Origin: Microbacterium horticulturae
GTDB lineage: Bacteria; Actinomycetota; Actinomycetes; Actinomycetales; Microbacteriaceae
Assembly: GCF_029094505.1 (NCBI RefSeq)
Contig: NZ_CP119108.1
Span: 2,852,001 to 2,916,000 of the forward strand
Direction: 5' to 3'
Length of the DNA stretch: 64,000 nt
The position numbers and the translations under genes are program-made. Below are positions 1 through 9,284 of this stretch, one piece after another; positions within the stretch are counted from its first letter, which is position 1; each line of letters opens with the position of its first letter. The notes beneath the pieces are model-generated. The model was not told the origin of the DNA, did no database searches, and was given only the letters and a program-made list of their open reading frames with translations.

Positions 1-872
1 GTTCGAGGGTGCAGCACTTGATCCCGCCGCCGCCGCGCAGCAGCTCCGACAGGTCGATGTGCACCGGGTTGTAGCCGTGCTCGCGCAGCTGGGCGTCGTA
101 CCCGGTCGCGCGCGGCGAGATGAAGACGTTGCGGCCGTCGCTGGCCGAGTTCAGTCCGAACACCGAGCCGTCCGCATCGGCGACACGGATCGCGTCGGGG
201 AAGCGCTCTTCGAGGATGCCGCGGCTGGCGTCGTCGAAGGCGTTCGGCAGATACGCGATGTTGGCGGCATCCACCCCTTCCGATCCGATGACCGGGTCGA
301 GGATGCTGATCGCGGTGTCGAGGTGGTAGAACTCGGGGTTCACGAGGTGCAGCGAGACGACCTCGCGGCCGAACACGTCGGCGATCTCGCGATGGCTGTC
401 GATCGACGAGCGGAAGCCGTAGCCGGCGAGGATCACGTCGCCGGCGAGAAGGATGTCGCCCTCACCCTCCTGCACGGCGGCCGGCTCGACGACCTCGAAG
501 CCGTGCGACGCGAACCAGTCCATGAACGGACGCTCTTCGCCGCGCCGCTCGTCGACGCTGAACCGGACACCCAGCGCCTTGCCGTCGACGATGAACCCGC
601 CGTTGGCGGTGTAGACCATGTCGGGCAGGCCGGGTACCGGGTCGATGAGCTCGACGTCGTGACCGAGCGACAGGTATGTGTCGTACAGGGTCTGCCACTG
701 ACGCACGGCCAGGGCCGTGTCGGTCGGGACGGCCTTGTGCATCCACGGGTTGATCTCGTAACTCACCGTGAAGTGCTCCGGCTTGCACATCAGATACCGC
801 CGGTGCTGTTGGATGCGGGGGGATGCCGCGGCCGTGTCGTTCTCGGGTACGGCGGTGTTCTGCAGGGACATA
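1..872 (-). CDS. Dimethylargininase (DDAH)-type guanidino hydrolase, 3' part beyond window
   Basis: The frame is open from the ATG at 872 to the left edge, so the C-terminal end is missing. A GAGGAG Shine-Dalgarno lies 5 nt before the start. The visible 290 residues match the amidinotransferase/dimethylargininase fold: LMCKPEHFTVSYEINPWM near residue 27, MVYTANGGFI around 86, a catalytic His region (EFYHLDTAI) around 180, and the active-site Cys in GGGGIKCCTLE at the window edge. Family members hydrolyse N-methylated arginine or related guanidino compounds to citrulline plus an amine in the cytoplasm. Actinobacterial members often sit with ornithine aminotransferase; the next gene leftward is outside the window. 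Family is confident, substrate is not. Confidence 0.82.
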
Positions 873-984
873 TCGCTCCTCACTGAGTGCGGGCGGCGGA
901 CGCTGTCCTCGGGCCCGGCGGCACTTCGACCCAGGCGATGCTGGGGAAGAGGCGACACGGGCACGCCGCATCCATTCTCCCACT

Positions 985-1007
985 GCTGAGCGCGAAGTCT
1001 GCTCAGC
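985..1007. promoter_or_regulatory. Short inverted repeat in the divergent 873-1128 gap
   Basis: GCTGAGC and GCTCAGC form a perfect 7-bp inverted repeat with a 9-nt spacer, followed by CGCTCAGCG at 1010. It lies between the divergent DDAH-type and TetR genes, so it could be an operator for either. Nothing else stands out in this 256-bp gap. Confidence 0.3.
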
Positions 1008-1128
1008 CGACGCTCAGCGGGTCGGCACCCGGTCGCGTCGGTCGTGTCGGCGGCCCCCGCCCCCGCGCAGTCTATGACCCGACGACGCACCGCCCGCGCG
1101 CGCTGCGAGGTCGTGCCAATCTTGTACT

Positions 1129-1899
1129 ATGTCCCGCCGCACTGCCGAACAGACGCGACGCCTCATCCTCGACGCCGCGCTGCAGCTGCTGCTGGAGCGC
1201 GGCGCCTCCGCCGGTGTGCAGCACATCCGCCTGCAGGAGGTGCTGCGCGCCGTGGGCCTCACCTCGGGCGCCGCATACCGCATCTGGTCGGATCAAGACC
1301 AGTTTCACCGCGACCTGGCCGTCGAGATGATGGGCCTGCGCGTCTCGGCGCCGACGGCGAGCGCGACGGCTGCGATCGCCGACTTCGTCGAGCACGGTGG
1401 AACCATCGATGACGTCATCCGCGCCGCGACGCGCGACCACGTCGAGTACGCCGCACAGTTCCACCGCCGCCCCGAATCGCAGGACTCGCACGTGTTCATC
1501 ACGGCGCTCGCCCTGCGGACGGCGGCGGGCTCGTGGCCCGAGCTGCGAGCAGCAGCCGCAGCCCGGCACGAGGAGTCGATCGACGCGTTCAGCCGCTTCT
1601 ACTCCGAGCTCCTGCTGCGCTTCGGATATCGGATGCGCGAGCCGTTCACGGTCCGCGACCTGGCCGAGGCGATGGCGGCGCTGGGCGAGGGCTTCGCCGT
1701 GCGCGCGGCCGAAGGGCTCGAGCACCCCATCATCGCGCTCGACGACGACCCGACCGAATGGACGCTGTTCGGCATCGCCGCACGCGGGCTCGCCACCGCC
1801 TTCATCGAGCGGTTCGACGACGGCGCGACGGCCGACGCAACGACGAACGAGGGAGCGGCCCCGGCCGCGGACCCCCTGCCCGCGAACCGGAGCCGCTGA
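1129..1899 (+). CDS. TetR-family transcriptional regulator
   Basis: A 256-aa protein. Residues 5-60 form a TetR-type helix-turn-helix (RRLILDAALQLLLERG, then a recognition region ending AAYRIWSDQDQF), followed by an all-helical ligand-binding region and a disordered Ala/Pro tail. There is no Shine-Dalgarno. A CAATCT -10-like hexamer ends 6 nt before the ATG, so the mRNA may be leaderless. The gene is divergent from the DDAH-type gene, the usual arrangement for a local repressor, but neither ligand nor target can be read from the sequence. Confidence 0.8.
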   Translation: MSRRTAEQTRRLILDAALQLLLERGASAGVQHIRLQEVLRAVGLTSGAAYRIWSDQDQFHRDLAVEMMGLRVSAPTASATAAIADFVEHGGTIDDVIRAATRDHVEYAAQFHRRPESQDSHVFITALALRTAAGSWPELRAAAAARHEESIDAFSRFYSELLLRFGYRMREPFTVRDLAEAMAALGEGFAVRAAEGLEHPIIALDDDPTEWTLFGIAARGLATAFIERFDDGATADATTNEGAAPAADPLPANRSR

Positions 1900-2185
1900 C
1901 CCCAGTTCGTCGGAGCGGGTGGTGCCCCCCGACAGCGCCCCCACGCCCTGCGGCCACCTCGCTCCATAACCATGGTCACCGATCGGGTCGGCCATGTACA
2001 GATAGATAACTTTTTTCTCTTCGGAGGGGACGCCGCAGGCACAAGATCGCGGGCACCCTGCAACGGTCGTCATTGCAGAATGGTCGCGATTCGACAGCGA
2101 GCGGGGGCCGCGAGATCACGGCCGCTCGGCTGTCGGCGGGCCGGCGCGGCATCCACCCTTCCTGAAACGCGACATCCACTCTCCT

Positions 2186-2259
2186 GAGATGAGGAGATCT
2201 CACGAAGCGAGGAGGCTTTTCGCGATTCTGGTCCTCGCCCCGTGAGAACTCCTCATCTC
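2186..2259. repeat. Long palindrome / hairpin between convergent genes
   Basis: Arms 2186-2204 and 2241-2259 pair over 19 bp with one mismatch (GAGATGAGGAG-A/T-TCTCACG). After a 2x2 internal loop, GCGAGGA (2207-2213) pairs with TCCTCGC (2232-2238), leaving an 18-nt loop. It lies in the 409-bp gap between the ends of the TetR gene and the convergent mannosidase gene and could terminate both. The rest of the gap shows only a small repeat (CTGCAA at 2058, TTGCAG at 2073) and no credible gene. Confidence 0.75.
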
Positions 2260-2308
2260 GTGAGCGCCCGTCGGCCAGCGACAGAAGGCCCGGACGCCGC
2301 GCTCACGC

Positions 2309-5281
2309 TCACCGCACCCGCAGGGTCGCGATCTCGAACGGCCGCAGCGACAGCTCGATCGAACCCGAGCCCGCGACGGGTGCCCCCGGCCGCTCGAGCA
2401 GGTCGGCGTGCACGACGTCGCCCGCGGGCAGAGTCAGCACGGTCTCGGCGCGTCCGCCGCGCGCCTCGTACACGCGCACGACGAGGTCGCCCGAGCGGTC
2501 GTCGGCGAGCTTGACGGCGCTCACGACCACGCCGGGGTTCGACGAGGCCACGAGCGCGTCGACGGCAGCCCCCGCCGCGACCCGCGCGGGCGAGGAGAAA
2601 CGGGATGCCGCGGCCGTGGCATCCCCCACATCCGACGCCACGCGCAGGCCGAAGCGCATCCGCTGCACGCCCTGGTCGGTGCGCGGATCGGGGTACCGCG
2701 GCGCCCGCAGCATCGAGTAACGTGCGACGCCGACGATGCGGCCGTCGTGCTCGACGCGGGTCGCGTCGAAGCCGTAGCTCGAATCGTTGAGGAAGGCGAC
2801 ACCGTAGCCGGGCTCCTCAAGCAGGAACCAGCGCTGCGTGTGCTGCTCGAACCGGGCCGTGTCCCACGAGGTGTTTTCGTGGATCGCCCGCCGGTGGTGC
2901 CCGAACTGCGTCTCGGCGACCACCTGGTCGCAGAACACATCGACGGGGAACGCGAGCTTGAGGAACTTCTCGGTCTCGTGCCAGTCGACGGCGTTGTCGA
3001 TGACGAGGGTGCGGCCGTCGTCCGACAGGCTCAGCCGCTGCTCGATGCTCGACGCGCCGAACGCCGCGCGCACGACGATCGCGTCGCCGTCCAGCGCGAC
3101 CTCAGCGCCGTCGAGGTCGCGGCGTTGACCGCGGTAGTGGGCGTCGACGTCCCACGCGTCCCAGGCGTTCGGGAAGTCCTGGTGCAGCTGCAGCAGATTG
3201 CCGGCCATCCCAGCCGGCACGGCTTCGCGCCCGGTGGCGTTGTCGACCGCCGAGACGAGATGCCCGGCCGCGTCGACCGTCACGCGCACATCCGCGCTTT
3301 CGAGCACGAACGTGTCGCCGGGGGTGGATGCCGCCACCTCGGCGGCCGGCACGCCTGAGCCAACCGACCCGGCCGGCACGCCGCGCTGGGCGACGGAGGC
3401 GGAGTTGACCAGGAGAGGGCCGGATGCGGCATCCACCACGCCCAGCGCACCCAGCGCGTCATCGATCATGCCCTGCAGAGTGGCGGTCAGCCGCGCATAG
3501 CGCTCGCGCGCCTCGCGGTGCACCCACGCGATCGACGAGCCCGGCAGGATGTCGTGGAACTGCAGCAGCAGCACTTCGCGCCAGGCCTCATCGAGCGCGT
3601 CGTAGGGGTAGGCGCATCCGGCGCGCACCGCGGCGGTCGCCGCCCACAGCTCTGCCTCGTGGAGCAGGCGCTCGCAGGTGCGGTTGCCCTGCTTCATGGC
3701 GTGCTGCGTCGTGTACGTCGCGCGGTGCAGCTCGAGGTACAGCTCGCCACGCCAGACCGGCGGGTCGGGCAACTCGCTCTTGGCCCGGGCGAAGAAGTCA
3801 TCGGGCGTCTCCCACTGCACCTTCGCGCTGCCCTCGAGGTTCGCAAGCCGCGTGGCGCGCGCGATCATCTCGCGGGTCGTGCCGCCGCCGCCGTCGCTCC
3901 AGCCGGTCGGGGCCAACGACGACGACGCCTCGGCCTTCTCGCGGAACTGCCGCGTAGCGCGGGCTATCTCGGTGCCCGACAGCTCGGCGCCGTAGGTGTC
4001 CATCGGCGGGAAGTGTGTGAAGACGCGCGATCCGTCGATGCCCTCCCAGCTGAACGTGTGATGCGGAAAGGTGTTCTGCTGGTTCCACGACATCTTCTGC
4101 GTGAGGAACCATTCGAAGCCGGCGCCGGTGAGGATCTGCGGCAGCGCCCCGGAGTAGCCGAAGCTGTCGGGCAGCCACGCGCCGCGGCATTCGACGCCGA
4201 ACTCCTCGCGGAAGAAGCGCTGCCCGTAGACGATCTGCCGGATGAGCGCCTCACCGCCGGGCAGCACCGCATCGCACTCCACCCACATGCCGCCCACCGG
4301 CACGAACCGGCCGTCTTCGACGGCCTTCTTCACGCGCGCGAACACCTCCGGGCGCTCATCGCGCAGCCACGCGTACTGCTGGGCGCTCGACATGGCGTAG
4401 ATGAAGTCGGGATGCTCGTCCAGCAGCGTCGTCATCGAGCTCGCCGTGCGCGCGACCTTGCGCACCGTCTCGCGCAGCGGCCACAGCCAGGCCGAGTCGA
4501 TGTGCGCATGGCCGACGGCGGTGATGCGCTGCGCGCTCGCATCGGCGGGAGCAGCGAGCGCGTCGGCCAGCTCGTCCCGGCCGGCGGTGGCGGTGCCGGC
4601 GACGTCCTGCAGGTCGATGCGGTCGAGCGCCCGATCGAGCGCCCGCAGGATGCGGGCGCGGCGCGTCGAGTCGTCCGGCAGCTGCTCGGCCAGCTGCAGC
4701 AGCACCTCGACGTCGTGAACGAGTTCGAACACCTCGCTCTCGAACACGCACAGCTCGACGCGGCGGATGCGATACAGCAGCTCGTCGCCCGCCGTGTCCC
4801 ACTCGCCGCGCTCCGTGGGGAGGAAGGGGTGGGTCTCGAGCAGCACGGGGTTCGCGGCGCCCTCGATGAAGAACTCGAATGCCTCGCCCGGCGCCGCGTC
4901 GATCGGCACCCATTGCGCGCGGGGGTGAAGGGAGCGGATCGGCGTGCCGTCGCCGCGATAGGCCAGCCCTTCGCACTGGAAGCCGGGCGGGTCGGCGGCG
5001 AAGCCGAGGTCGACGACCGCTTCGACGCGAGAATCGGCGAAGGATGCCGGAACCTCGCCGCGCACGCGAAACCAGGTGGTGTCCCATGCCCGGCCCCAGG
5101 GAGTACCCACCGGCATCGGCGCGAACGGACCGGCCAGGCCCTCTGCCACCGGAATCGGCTCACCGCCGACGGCGTGCGCGGCCAACTCGAGCGCGTGCGG
5201 CTGCGAATGGATCGCGGGGCGCAGCCGCTCCTCGAGCACCCGAGTGGCGCGACCGATCGTCAAAGACTGCTCTGCGTGCAT
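2309..5281 (-). CDS. Alpha-mannosidase, glycoside hydrolase family 38
   Basis: A 990-aa protein, a usual length for bacterial GH38. Start chosen at the ATG with GGAGG 5 nt upstream; an in-frame start 51 nt further out has no ribosome site. Motifs in order: the zinc/active-site motif GHAHIDSAWLWP near residue 255; the nucleophile Asp in WLPDSFGYSGALPQIL near 370; TGWSDGGGGTTREMI near 460; then the C-terminal beta-sandwich domains. GH38 enzymes remove alpha-linked mannose with retention, using a catalytic zinc. No signal peptide is visible, so it probably acts on imported mannosides in the cytoplasm. It stands alone, so substrate and inducer are unknown. Confidence 0.93.
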   Translation of the reverse strand: MHAEQSLTIGRATRVLEERLRPAIHSQPHALELAAHAVGGEPIPVAEGLAGPFAPMPVGTPWGRAWDTTWFRVRGEVPASFADSRVEAVVDLGFAADPPGFQCEGLAYRGDGTPIRSLHPRAQWVPIDAAPGEAFEFFIEGAANPVLLETHPFLPTERGEWDTAGDELLYRIRRVELCVFESEVFELVHDVEVLLQLAEQLPDDSTRRARILRALDRALDRIDLQDVAGTATAGRDELADALAAPADASAQRITAVGHAHIDSAWLWPLRETVRKVARTASSMTTLLDEHPDFIYAMSSAQQYAWLRDERPEVFARVKKAVEDGRFVPVGGMWVECDAVLPGGEALIRQIVYGQRFFREEFGVECRGAWLPDSFGYSGALPQILTGAGFEWFLTQKMSWNQQNTFPHHTFSWEGIDGSRVFTHFPPMDTYGAELSGTEIARATRQFREKAEASSSLAPTGWSDGGGGTTREMIARATRLANLEGSAKVQWETPDDFFARAKSELPDPPVWRGELYLELHRATYTTQHAMKQGNRTCERLLHEAELWAATAAVRAGCAYPYDALDEAWREVLLLQFHDILPGSSIAWVHREARERYARLTATLQGMIDDALGALGVVDAASGPLLVNSASVAQRGVPAGSVGSGVPAAEVAASTPGDTFVLESADVRVTVDAAGHLVSAVDNATGREAVPAGMAGNLLQLHQDFPNAWDAWDVDAHYRGQRRDLDGAEVALDGDAIVVRAAFGASSIEQRLSLSDDGRTLVIDNAVDWHETEKFLKLAFPVDVFCDQVVAETQFGHHRRAIHENTSWDTARFEQHTQRWFLLEEPGYGVAFLNDSSYGFDATRVEHDGRIVGVARYSMLRAPRYPDPRTDQGVQRMRFGLRVASDVGDATAAASRFSSPARVAAGAAVDALVASSNPGVVVSAVKLADDRSGDLVVRVYEARGGRAETVLTLPAGDVVHADLLERPGAPVAGSGSIELSLRPFEIATLRVR

Positions 5282-5355
5282 GGGGGCCTCCTGCACCCAC
5301 GTTCCCAGAACGCGTCGCCGCACGCGAGGCACGACGCGGCATCCATTCCTCCGGC

Positions 5356-5372
5356 CCTCGCCCGAGGCGAGG
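5356..5372. terminator. Compact hairpin downstream of putA
   Basis: CCTCGCC-CGA-GGCGAGG is a perfect 7-bp GC stem with a 3-nt loop, starting 11 nt after the putA stop and before the mannosidase start. No U-tract follows, so it may be a weak or factor-assisted terminator. Confidence 0.45.
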
Positions 5373-5383
5373 ATGGCGCAGAC

Positions 5384-8300
5384 TCAGATGACCTCGGCGC
5401 TCCAGTCGTCGGGGTTGCCGAAGCGGTGCGCGGTGATTGCGATGGCCTGCTCGTGCAGGAACGGCAGCAGCTCAAGGCGTCCGGCCGTGGTCACCTCGTT
5501 GTCGTAGACGGCGAGGTCGGGGTCGCCCTTCACGGCTTCGGCGATGCCGCGGTGCACCTCGGCGACCGAGCCCGCAGGGCCCACGAGCCGCACGCGCGAT
5601 GCACGCGGTGCGGTGGCAGCGGTGGAGGGGGTGGATGCCGCCTCCGCCGCGCCCTCGTCCGCACCGCCCCGGACACGCTCGAGGAACTGCACGTCCTTCT
5701 CGACGAAGACCGGCACGTCCAGCTCTGACAGCGCGCGGCGCACCTCGGCCGGCAGCCCGGTCGGCAGCGAGACGGTGAATGGCGCCGCCGCACGCACGCC
5801 GGCGATCGCGACGCGCAGGATCTCGTGCAGGGCGGCGTCGGAGGTCGCCCGAACCGCGACCGGCAGCGACCGGTACCGGAAGAGGTTGCGCTCCACGCCG
5901 AGGTGCGAGACGTCCTTGACCTGGCCGAACTCACGGTCCCAGGCGATGGCGTCCGACAGGGCAGCGCGGCGCAGCCACTCGAAGGCCGGATAGTCCATGG
6001 ACGGCTGCGCGGCCTCGATGATGCGGGTGATGCGCGAGTCGAGCCCGCGCAGGTGCAGCGTCGACGATCCGCCGGTGCCGGCCGACGCGCGCCACGAGCC
6101 GAGGCCGACGAGATAGTTCGGACCGCCGGCTTTGGTGCCGGCGCCGACCGACGAGCGCTTCCAGCCACCGAAGGGCTGGCGCTGCACGATGGCCCCGGTG
6201 ATGCCGCGGTTGACGTAGAGGTTGCCGGCCTCGACGCCCTCGAGCCACTGCGCGAGCTCGTCGGGGTTCTGCGTGTACAGGCCCGCGGTCAGCCCGTAGG
6301 CGACCCCGTTCTGGATCTCGATCGCCTCGGCGAGCGTCGCGGCGTGGATGATGCCCATCACCGGCCCGAAGAACTCCTCACGGTGGAACCGCGAGCCCGG
6401 CTGTACGCCCTCGCGCACGCCCGGAGTCCAGAAGCGCCCGGCCGTCTCCGGGCCGAAGTCCCGCAGCTTCGGCTCGACGACCCAGCTCTCACCCTCATCG
6501 AGGGTCGTCAGCGCCCACTCGAGCTTGCCCTGCGGCTTCTCGATGACGGGCCCGACCTCGGCCATCGGGTCGGTCGGCGGACCCACGCGCAGCGAGGTCA
6601 CCGAGTCGATCGCCTGCCTCCGGAACCGCTCGGATTTGGCGACCGGCCCGACGAGAATGGCCAGCGACGCCGCCGAGCACTTCTGACCAGCGTGCCCGAA
6701 CGCGCTCTTGACCAGGTCGGATGCCGCGAGGTCGAGGTCGGCCGAGGGCATGACGATCATCGCGTTCTTGCCGCTGGTCTCGGCCAGCAGCGGCAGGTCG
6801 GTGCGCCACGAGCGGAAGAGCGCCGCCGTGTCCCACGAACCCGTGAGGATCACCCGGTCGACGTCGGCGTGGGTGATGAGCTGCTTGCCCAGTCCGCCCT
6901 CGTCGATGTCGACCAGGGCGAGCAGCTCGCGCGGCACGCCCGCCTCCCACAGCGCCTCGCTGATCACCGCAGCGCACCGGCGCGCCTGCGGCGCAGGCTT
7001 GAACACGACGCCCGAACCGGCGGCGAGCGCGGCCAGCACTCCCCCGGTGGGGATCGCGATGGGGAAGTTCCACGGCGGGGTGACCACCGTCACCTTCGAC
7101 GGCACGAACACCGCCCCGGCGACGCCGTCGAGTTCGCGCGCGCACGCTCCGTAGAAGTTGGCGAAGTCGACGGCCTCGCTCACCTCGATGTCGCCCTCGC
7201 TCAAGACCTTGCCGGTCTCGGAGGCAGCGACCTCGATCAGCTCTCCACGGCGCGACTCGAGAACCCGCGCGGCCTCGTGCAGCACCTCGGCGCGCTCGGC
7301 CGCGGGCCGTGCGCCCCAGGCGGCCGCGGCATCCTTCACCCTCTCGACGATGCCGTCGAGCGCGTCGGGATCGGACACCCGGGCGGCGTCGATTGTGGCA
7401 TCACCGGCGGTGGATGCCGCGACCCGGCCGATGATCTCGCGTGACCACGCACGGTTTGCGGGCAGCGCCGGATCGGAGTCGGGGGTGTTCCGGAAGCCGG
7501 GGGCCCCGCTGGCGCGCGTGCCGTTCTCGCGCCGCGAGAACACCGCGGTCTCGACGTAGCTCTGCCCGCCGAACGTCTTCTCCTCGACGTCGGGCTCGAT
7601 CGGCACGGTCTCCCGCCCGGCCGTGCGCGCGATGTCCATCACGGCTTCCGTCAGCGCCTCGTCGCCCGATGCGGCACCGCGCGTGCGACGGCTCGGAGCG
7701 GTTGCCGGCGTCTCGGCGCGACGGTCCTGCGTACGGAATGGGCCGGTGTGCAGCGTCGGGTCGGCGGCGCGCTCGACCGACGCGAGGAACCGCCCGCGTT
7801 CACGCTCGAACAGCGACCCGTCAGAGTGCAGCTCGAACGCCGCCGAGAGGAAGTTCTCGGTCGATGCGTTCTCTTCGAGCCGGCGCACGAGGTAGCTGAT
7901 GGCGACGTCGAACTCGCGCGGGTTCACGACCGGCACGTACAGCAGTACGGCACCCACCTCGCGCGAGACGGCCTCGACCTGGCCCTGCGCCATGCCCAGC
8001 AGCATCTCGAACTCGATGCGGTCGCGCACGCCGCGCTCACCGGCGAGCAGCCAGGCGTACGCGATGTCGAAGAGGTTGTGCCCGGCGATGCCGAGCCGCA
8101 CTGCGGCGCTGCGCTCGGGCGTGAGTGCGGCGTCGAGAATGCGCAGGTAGTTCGCGTCGGAGTCGAGCTTGGTGCGGTACGGCGCCTGCTCCCAGCCGTG
8201 CATGACGGCGTCGACATGCTCCATGGCGAGGTTCGCGCCCTTGACCAGCCGTACTTTGATCCCCACACCGCCGTCGGCGACGCGCCGCTGCGCCCACTCG

Positions 8301-9106
8301 GTGAGCCGGTCGAGGGCGGGCAGCGCGTCGGGCAGATACGCCTGCAGCACGATGCCCGCCTCCAGGTCACGCAGTCGCGGATCGGAGAGGATGCGGGTGA
8401 ACACCTCGATCGTCAGATCGAGGTCGCGGTACTCCTCCATGTCGAGGTTGATGAAGGTGCCGTTCAGCGCGGCTGTGAGGTACAGCGGCTGCAGTCGCTC
8501 GACGACCTCGTCGACGACCTGGTCGTACGCCCACATCGACAGATGGCTGACCACGGCCGACACCTTCACCGAGACGTAGTCCACGTCGTCGCGGCGGATG
8601 AGATCGTGGATGCCGTCAAGCCGGCGCCGCGCCTCGGTCTCGCCGAGCACGGCTTCACCGAGCAGGTTGAGGTTCAACCGGTGCCCGGTGCCGCGGATCT
8701 TCTCGATCGCCGGCCCCAGCTTCTCGGGCCGCGCGTCGACGATGAGGTGCCCCACCATGCCACGCAGCACGCGACGAGCGACCGGAACGACGGGGTACGG
8801 CAGGATCGGGGCGATCGCGCCGCCGAGGCGCACCGCACCGCGCAGATACAGCGGCAGGAACTTCGGCACGAGCGGGGCGACGCGGCGGAGATTGGATGCC
8901 GCGGCCGCCAGCGATTCGGGACGCATCACGCCGTCGACGAACCCGATCGTGAACGGCAGGCCATTCTCGTCCTGCAAGACCCCCGCCAGCTTCTTCGCGG
9001 CGGGCTCGACGACGGCACCGGCCGACTCGTTCACCCATCGCTGCGCGAGCACGGTCGCCTTGCGGGCGCGCTCCTGCGTGTCGTCGACCACTCGCTCCCC
9101 GTTCAT
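5384..9106 (-). CDS. putA: Bifunctional proline dehydrogenase / delta-1-pyrroline-5-carboxylate dehydrogenase
   Basis: About 1,240 aa. The first ~430 residues are the FAD-dependent proline dehydrogenase barrel (LNLLGEAVLGE, INLDMEEYRDLDLT, KVRLVKGAN, plus the conserved C-terminal YLVRRLEENAS). Residues ~560-1000 are an NAD-dependent aldehyde dehydrogenase with TPPWNFPIAIP, general-base Glu in LLAETSGKN (~775) and nucleophilic Cys in GQKCSAAS (~807). A further ~200-residue C-terminal domain follows. It oxidises proline to glutamate by channelling P5C. No N-terminal ribbon-helix-helix repressor domain is present. The start is uncertain: in-frame ATGs also occur at 9172 (AAGG upstream) and 9184. 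Confidence 0.93.
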   Translation of the reverse strand: MNGERVVDDTQERARKATVLAQRWVNESAGAVVEPAAKKLAGVLQDENGLPFTIGFVDGVMRPESLAAAASNLRRVAPLVPKFLPLYLRGAVRLGGAIAPILPYPVVPVARRVLRGMVGHLIVDARPEKLGPAIEKIRGTGHRLNLNLLGEAVLGETEARRRLDGIHDLIRRDDVDYVSVKVSAVVSHLSMWAYDQVVDEVVERLQPLYLTAALNGTFINLDMEEYRDLDLTIEVFTRILSDPRLRDLEAGIVLQAYLPDALPALDRLTEWAQRRVADGGVGIKVRLVKGANLAMEHVDAVMHGWEQAPYRTKLDSDANYLRILDAALTPERSAAVRLGIAGHNLFDIAYAWLLAGERGVRDRIEFEMLLGMAQGQVEAVSREVGAVLLYVPVVNPREFDVAISYLVRRLEENASTENFLSAAFELHSDGSLFERERGRFLASVERAADPTLHTGPFRTQDRRAETPATAPSRRTRGAASGDEALTEAVMDIARTAGRETVPIEPDVEEKTFGGQSYVETAVFSRRENGTRASGAPGFRNTPDSDPALPANRAWSREIIGRVAASTAGDATIDAARVSDPDALDGIVERVKDAAAAWGARPAAERAEVLHEAARVLESRRGELIEVAASETGKVLSEGDIEVSEAVDFANFYGACARELDGVAGAVFVPSKVTVVTPPWNFPIAIPTGGVLAALAAGSGVVFKPAPQARRCAAVISEALWEAGVPRELLALVDIDEGGLGKQLITHADVDRVILTGSWDTAALFRSWRTDLPLLAETSGKNAMIVMPSADLDLAASDLVKSAFGHAGQKCSAASLAILVGPVAKSERFRRQAIDSVTSLRVGPPTDPMAEVGPVIEKPQGKLEWALTTLDEGESWVVEPKLRDFGPETAGRFWTPGVREGVQPGSRFHREEFFGPVMGIIHAATLAEAIEIQNGVAYGLTAGLYTQNPDELAQWLEGVEAGNLYVNRGITGAIVQRQPFGGWKRSSVGAGTKAGGPNYLVGLGSWRASAGTGGSSTLHLRGLDSRITRIIEAAQPSMDYPAFEWLRRAALSDAIAWDREFGQVKDVSHLGVERNLFRYRSLPVAVRATSDAALHEILRVAIAGVRAAAPFTVSLPTGLPAEVRRALSELDVPVFVEKDVQFLERVRGGADEGAAEAASTPSTAATAPRASRVRLVGPAGSVAEVHRGIAEAVKGDPDLAVYDNEVTTAGRLELLPFLHEQAIAITAHRFGNPDDWSAEVI

Positions 9107-9198
9107 CAGCACGTTCTGCCCGGTCCCTTCCAGACTGCACCCATCAGCCTCGCCGTTTCCAGCATGCGCCATGCAAACCTTCATGAAAAGCGAACATT

Positions 9199-9215
9199 GA
9201 CGATGGATCATCGTC
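9199..9215. promoter_or_regulatory. Palindrome upstream of putA, possible operator
   Basis: GACGATG-GAT-CATCGTC is a perfect 7-bp inverted repeat 27-93 bp upstream of the possible putA starts, in the 110-bp space before the eccC stop. Because this PutA lacks a repressor domain, a separate regulator binding here is plausible but unproven. It could also help terminate eccC. Confidence 0.35.
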
Positions 9216-9284
9216 GATGAACTCGATGCACGGGCGCGCCGTAGCCGCCCGCCGGGGACGGTACTCTCGACGTGACGTGGCGCC

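Noticed and set aside
1072..2073. Minus-strand 333-codon frame overlapping the TetR gene
   Set aside because: No domain, Arg-rich composition; the plus strand encodes a convincing TetR protein.
1976..2203. Small minus-strand frame in the gap after tetR
   Set aside because: No ribosome site, no recognisable sequence, and it runs into the hairpin.
3518..5728. A 736-codon open frame antisense to the mannosidase
   Set aside because: Its protein is Arg/His/Val/Ala-rich shadow sequence without domains, and the opposite strand has clear GH38 motifs.
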